A stretch of DNA of 15,890 bases. It comes from Desulfobacterales bacterium (GTDB taxonomy: Bacteria; Desulfobacterota; Desulfobacteria; Desulfobacterales; JAUCGF01). The stretch lies in the NCBI GenBank assembly GCA_029940345.1, contig JAOZRC010000006.1, positions 7,682 through 23,571 on the forward strand, given 5' to 3'. Position 1 is the first letter of the stretch; each line of letters starts with the position of its first letter. Below the pieces are notes generated by a model. That model saw only the letters and a list, made by a program, of their open reading frames with translations, did no database searches and was not told the origin of the DNA. This document shows positions 13,461-15,890 of this stretch, one piece after another. A program made the position numbers and the translations under genes.

Positions 13461-15170
13461 ATGACGAATACTACTGCACCAATAAAAGACAATCAAACCT
13501 ATCAGATATCTTCCCGGCGGATGGATGTTGATAAGGTCATTGTTCCAGCGGTCACCATTTTCATAGCACTGCTGCTTTTTTTCTTTATGCTTTTTCCGCT
13601 TTGGACCATCTTGAAGTTGAGCTTCTTTGAACAGGGGCAGCTGGGATTGGCCAACTTTACGCTGGCCAATTTTGAAAAATATTTCAGCACCCCCCGCTTG
13701 CTCAACGCCTTGTGGCACAGTCTTTATATTTCTATCGCAACGACTGTTATCGTGACGGTGGTTATTTTCTTCTTTGCGTATGCCATGACCCGCACCACGA
13801 TCCCGGGGAAACCTTTTTTCAGAAATATTATCATGATGCCTTTGGTGGCGCCGTCCATCGTTCAGGCGTTGGCGCTCATTTACCTTTTCGGAAGAAACGG
13901 GTTGATCACAGCCCATCTGTTGAATACGGACTGGAATATTTACGGAGCCACTGGCATTATCATATCCGAAGTTCTGTATTGCCTGCCACATGCGTTTGTA
14001 ATCCTGTTTACCACGCTTTCCGCCGTGGATATCCGTTTGGATGAAGCCGCTGAAAGTCTCGGTGCGACGCCTTTCAAAGTTTTTACACGCATAACGCTTC
14101 CTTCGGCCAAATACGGTATTTTCAGCGCCGCTGCCCTGACCTTTAATCTGACAATTACCGACTTTGGCAACCCGGTGGTGATCGGTGGCAACTACAACGT
14201 CCTGGCAACGGAAATTTATGCCCAGGTGACAAATATGTATCGTTTTGATCTCGGCGCCACGATCAGCATTATCCTGCTGATTCCTTCGCTCATGGCCTTT
14301 ATGTTGAATTATTATATTTCACGTAAAACGTTTTCTATGATCAGCGGGGCCGCCAAACCGGATATTCCCCCCTCCCGCCCTTTGAAAAAGTGGCTTAACA
14401 CCGCTTATTGCACTTTGGTTTCCATCTCGATCATTCTCATTTTCGCCACGGTGGTCATGGGTTCATTCGTAAAAGTATGGCCCTACGACTGGACGCTGAC
14501 ATTGCAGCACTATAAATTTCCATCTATCGGCGGATACAGCGCTATTTGGACCAGTGTATGGGTGTCGATGGTTGTGGGTGTGGTCGGCTCCTTTATCACA
14601 TTGGTGGCGGCTTATATGATGGAAACTCGCAGACCCTATTTCAAACAGTTCATCTACTTTTTGTCCGTTATGCCGGCGGCCATTCCGGGACTGGTCATGG
14701 GGCTGGGCTATATCCTGGCTTTTAATAAGCCCTATTACTGGTTTTACGGAACGCCCTGGATTATTGTCATTAATATTGTTATCTGCAATTTTACGCTTGG
14801 CATCCTCTCCAGTATCTCCAATTTACGAAATATCGATTCGTCTATCGAAGAAGCGTCCATCAGTCTGGGCGGGGATACGATTCGGACGTTTTTCCAGATC
14901 ATTTTCCCGTTGTCACGCGTCGCTTTTTTTCAAAATTTTGTTTATTTCTTCATGCGCTCAATGACCACCATCAGCGCCGTCATTTTCCTGGTTTCAGCCT
15001 CGGTCCATCTGGCCGCAATTGAGATAATCATGCTTGATAATGACGGTTGGACGGCCAGTGCCAATGCCATGTGCACCTGTATTATTGTCATTGTTATGCT
15101 GATGCTTGGGATTTTGCATTTTGTTTCCAAAATGACGGGGAAACGCACCCAAGTATTAAATCAAGTGTAA
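13461..15170 (+). CDS. Fused two-domain ABC transporter permease (putative 2-aminoethylphosphonate or iron(III) type)
   Basis: This is the membrane channel of the importer: two binding-protein-dependent permease domains fused in a 569-residue chain with about 12 predicted membrane segments (for example near 26-52, 88-110, 165-187, 264-284, 313-336, 362-386, 396-420 and 537-558). Each half carries an EAA loop that docks the ATPase: EAAESLGATPFKVFTRITLP at 195-214 and a second at 464-483 starting EEASISLGG. The stretch GGNYNVLATEIY (242-253) resembles permeases annotated as putative 2-aminoethylphosphonate type; FbpB-like iron permeases share the fused design. No separate second permease is therefore needed. 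A periplasmic binding protein is needed but none is encoded in the window. The regulator gene starts one base after its stop. Confidence 0.87.
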   Translation: MTNTTAPIKDNQTYQISSRRMDVDKVIVPAVTIFIALLLFFFMLFPLWTILKLSFFEQGQLGLANFTLANFEKYFSTPRLLNALWHSLYISIATTVIVTVVIFFFAYAMTRTTIPGKPFFRNIIMMPLVAPSIVQALALIYLFGRNGLITAHLLNTDWNIYGATGIIISEVLYCLPHAFVILFTTLSAVDIRLDEAAESLGATPFKVFTRITLPSAKYGIFSAAALTFNLTITDFGNPVVIGGNYNVLATEIYAQVTNMYRFDLGATISIILLIPSLMAFMLNYYISRKTFSMISGAAKPDIPPSRPLKKWLNTAYCTLVSISIILIFATVVMGSFVKVWPYDWTLTLQHYKFPSIGGYSAIWTSVWVSMVVGVVGSFITLVAAYMMETRRPYFKQFIYFLSVMPAAIPGLVMGLGYILAFNKPYYWFYGTPWIIVINIVICNFTLGILSSISNLRNIDSSIEEASISLGGDTIRTFFQIIFPLSRVAFFQNFVYFFMRSMTTISAVIFLVSASVHLAAIEIIMLDNDGWTASANAMCTCIIVIVMLMLGILHFVSKMTGKRTQVLNQV

Positions 15171-15171
15171 A

Positions 15172-15890
15172 ATGAATCAAAATGCTAAAGTTGGAAATTA
15201 TATGCAAATCGTTGATCCGGGTAATCCCATGCCCAAATATTTGCAGATCAGCGCCTGGTTAAAGGAACTGATTGAAACCGGCAGATATAAAATTGGTGAA
15301 AAACTTCCTTCGGAAACAAAACTCGCATCAACGTGCAATGTGAATCGCAACACGCTGCGACAGGCTTTGGCCGAGTTAGTTACTTCAGGTTTATTGCGCA
15401 AAGAAAAGGGGTTGGGCACATATGTAGCTTCCGTCCAATCAACGCCTTTTAAGCACAAGCTTGACCACATTACATCTTATAGTGCCAATTTGAATAATGC
15501 CGGTATGAAGAGCAACGTTAAGGTGTTGCACAAAGGCATTGAAACCGCTTCCGAAATGGTTGCCCAAAAACTGTTTTTAAGGACAAAAGAGAAGGTGATT
15601 GTCATACGTCGTCTGATCTGTGGCAATGACATTGCGTTAATATATGAAGAAACCTATCTCCCGCGCCAAAAATTCAGCGATATTTTAAATATGGACCTGA
15701 CCGGTTCCATGTATCAGATATATTCAGAAGTGTATCAGATTGAGCTGGCACGTAGCGGACAATCGATTCGGGCCGTTAATCTGGCACCTGAAATCGCATC
15801 CCTGTTTGATCTGCAAAGCGGCGCGGCTGGGCTATATATGGAAAGCATTACCTATAATCAAAATAATATGCCCATTGAGGTGCTGTGTTC
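15172..15890 (+). CDS. GntR family transcriptional regulator with UTRA domain (3' end cut by the window)
   Basis: A DNA-binding regulator open to the window end, with 239 residues visible and probably around 20 missing. Residues 20-88 form the GntR winged helix (PKYLQISAWLKELI, then GEKLPSETKLA, then NRNTLRQALAELVTSGLLRK and GLGTYV). From about 108 onward comes a UTRA ligand-binding domain of the HutC subfamily, ending in PIEVLC, close to the usual PIE... terminus. Its ATG is one base after the permease stop (TAAaATG), so it is very likely co-transcribed and perhaps translationally coupled; internal ATGs at residues 11 and 20 are alternatives. By position it should sense the imported solute or a derivative and control this unit. 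GntR/UTRA proteins accompany many phosphonate operons, which mildly favours that substrate. Confidence 0.9.
   Translation, partial: MNQNAKVGNYMQIVDPGNPMPKYLQISAWLKELIETGRYKIGEKLPSETKLASTCNVNRNTLRQALAELVTSGLLRKEKGLGTYVASVQSTPFKHKLDHITSYSANLNNAGMKSNVKVLHKGIETASEMVAQKLFLRTKEKVIVIRRLICGNDIALIYEETYLPRQKFSDILNMDLTGSMYQIYSEVYQIELARSGQSIRAVNLAPEIASLFDLQSGAAGLYMESITYNQNNMPIEVLC

Noticed and set aside
13398..13991. Open reading frame of 197 codons on the minus strand
   Set aside because: It lies opposite the well-supported permease gene; its highly charged, low-complexity translation is typical of an antisense shadow of membrane-protein codons.

Overview
The window looks like a chromosomal segment of a moderately AT-rich Gram-negative bacterium. 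The FtsEX plus EnvC-type activator set, the RimO/polyprenyl synthase pair, the fused two-domain ABC permease and the very repeat-rich spacers would suit a Desulfobacterota (deltaproteobacterial) genome. That placement is an inference from gene style; no marker gene here proves it. No rRNA, tRNA, CRISPR array or full-size insertion sequence was found.

Left part (1-3335, minus strand): pyrE (orotate phosphoribosyltransferase), then rimO (ribosomal protein S12 methylthiotransferase) overlapping by 4 bases a long-chain polyprenyl diphosphate synthase gene. The rimO-polyprenyl synthase pair is bracketed by inverted copies of a 25-base motif plus heptamer (AACTTNN) tracts. The pyrE-rimO spacer holds a REP/BIME-like element built from four GGTGGGC arms. 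Upstream of pyrE, on its own strand, a near-consensus promoter leads through about 100 bases into a strong hairpin with a T-run. This is either a pyrE leader attenuator or a separate small RNA gene.

Middle part (3603-9106, plus strand): ftsE and ftsX (4-base overlap), an EnvC-like amidase activator with an SH3 domain and a metal-site-deficient LytM domain, a PDZ-containing S41 carboxy-terminal processing protease, and a cytidylate-kinase-like protein. The first four form a recognisable cell-envelope/division cluster. FtsEX uses ATP to switch on the periplasmic activator, which would activate a cell-wall amidase; the S41 protease could process envelope proteins.

Right part (9490-15890, plus strand): a divergent single-chain transketolase with its own consensus-like promoter, a 0.9 kb gene-free repeat field, then a transporter unit: ABC ATPase, fused ABC permease of the putative 2-aminoethylphosphonate/iron type, and a GntR/UTRA regulator cut by the window end. 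No substrate-binding protein is present in the window.

The most unusual content is between the genes. Two families of ~100-base terminal-inverted-repeat elements that duplicate TA (family M1, three copies; family M2, two copies) occupy every spacer from the EnvC-like gene to the transporter. In the 11.4-12.2 kb field they form a three-level nest: an M2 copy inside an M1 copy inside the end of an older inverted-repeat element. The empty sites can be read from sequence in this same window, so target, boundaries and order of insertion can all be inferred directly.
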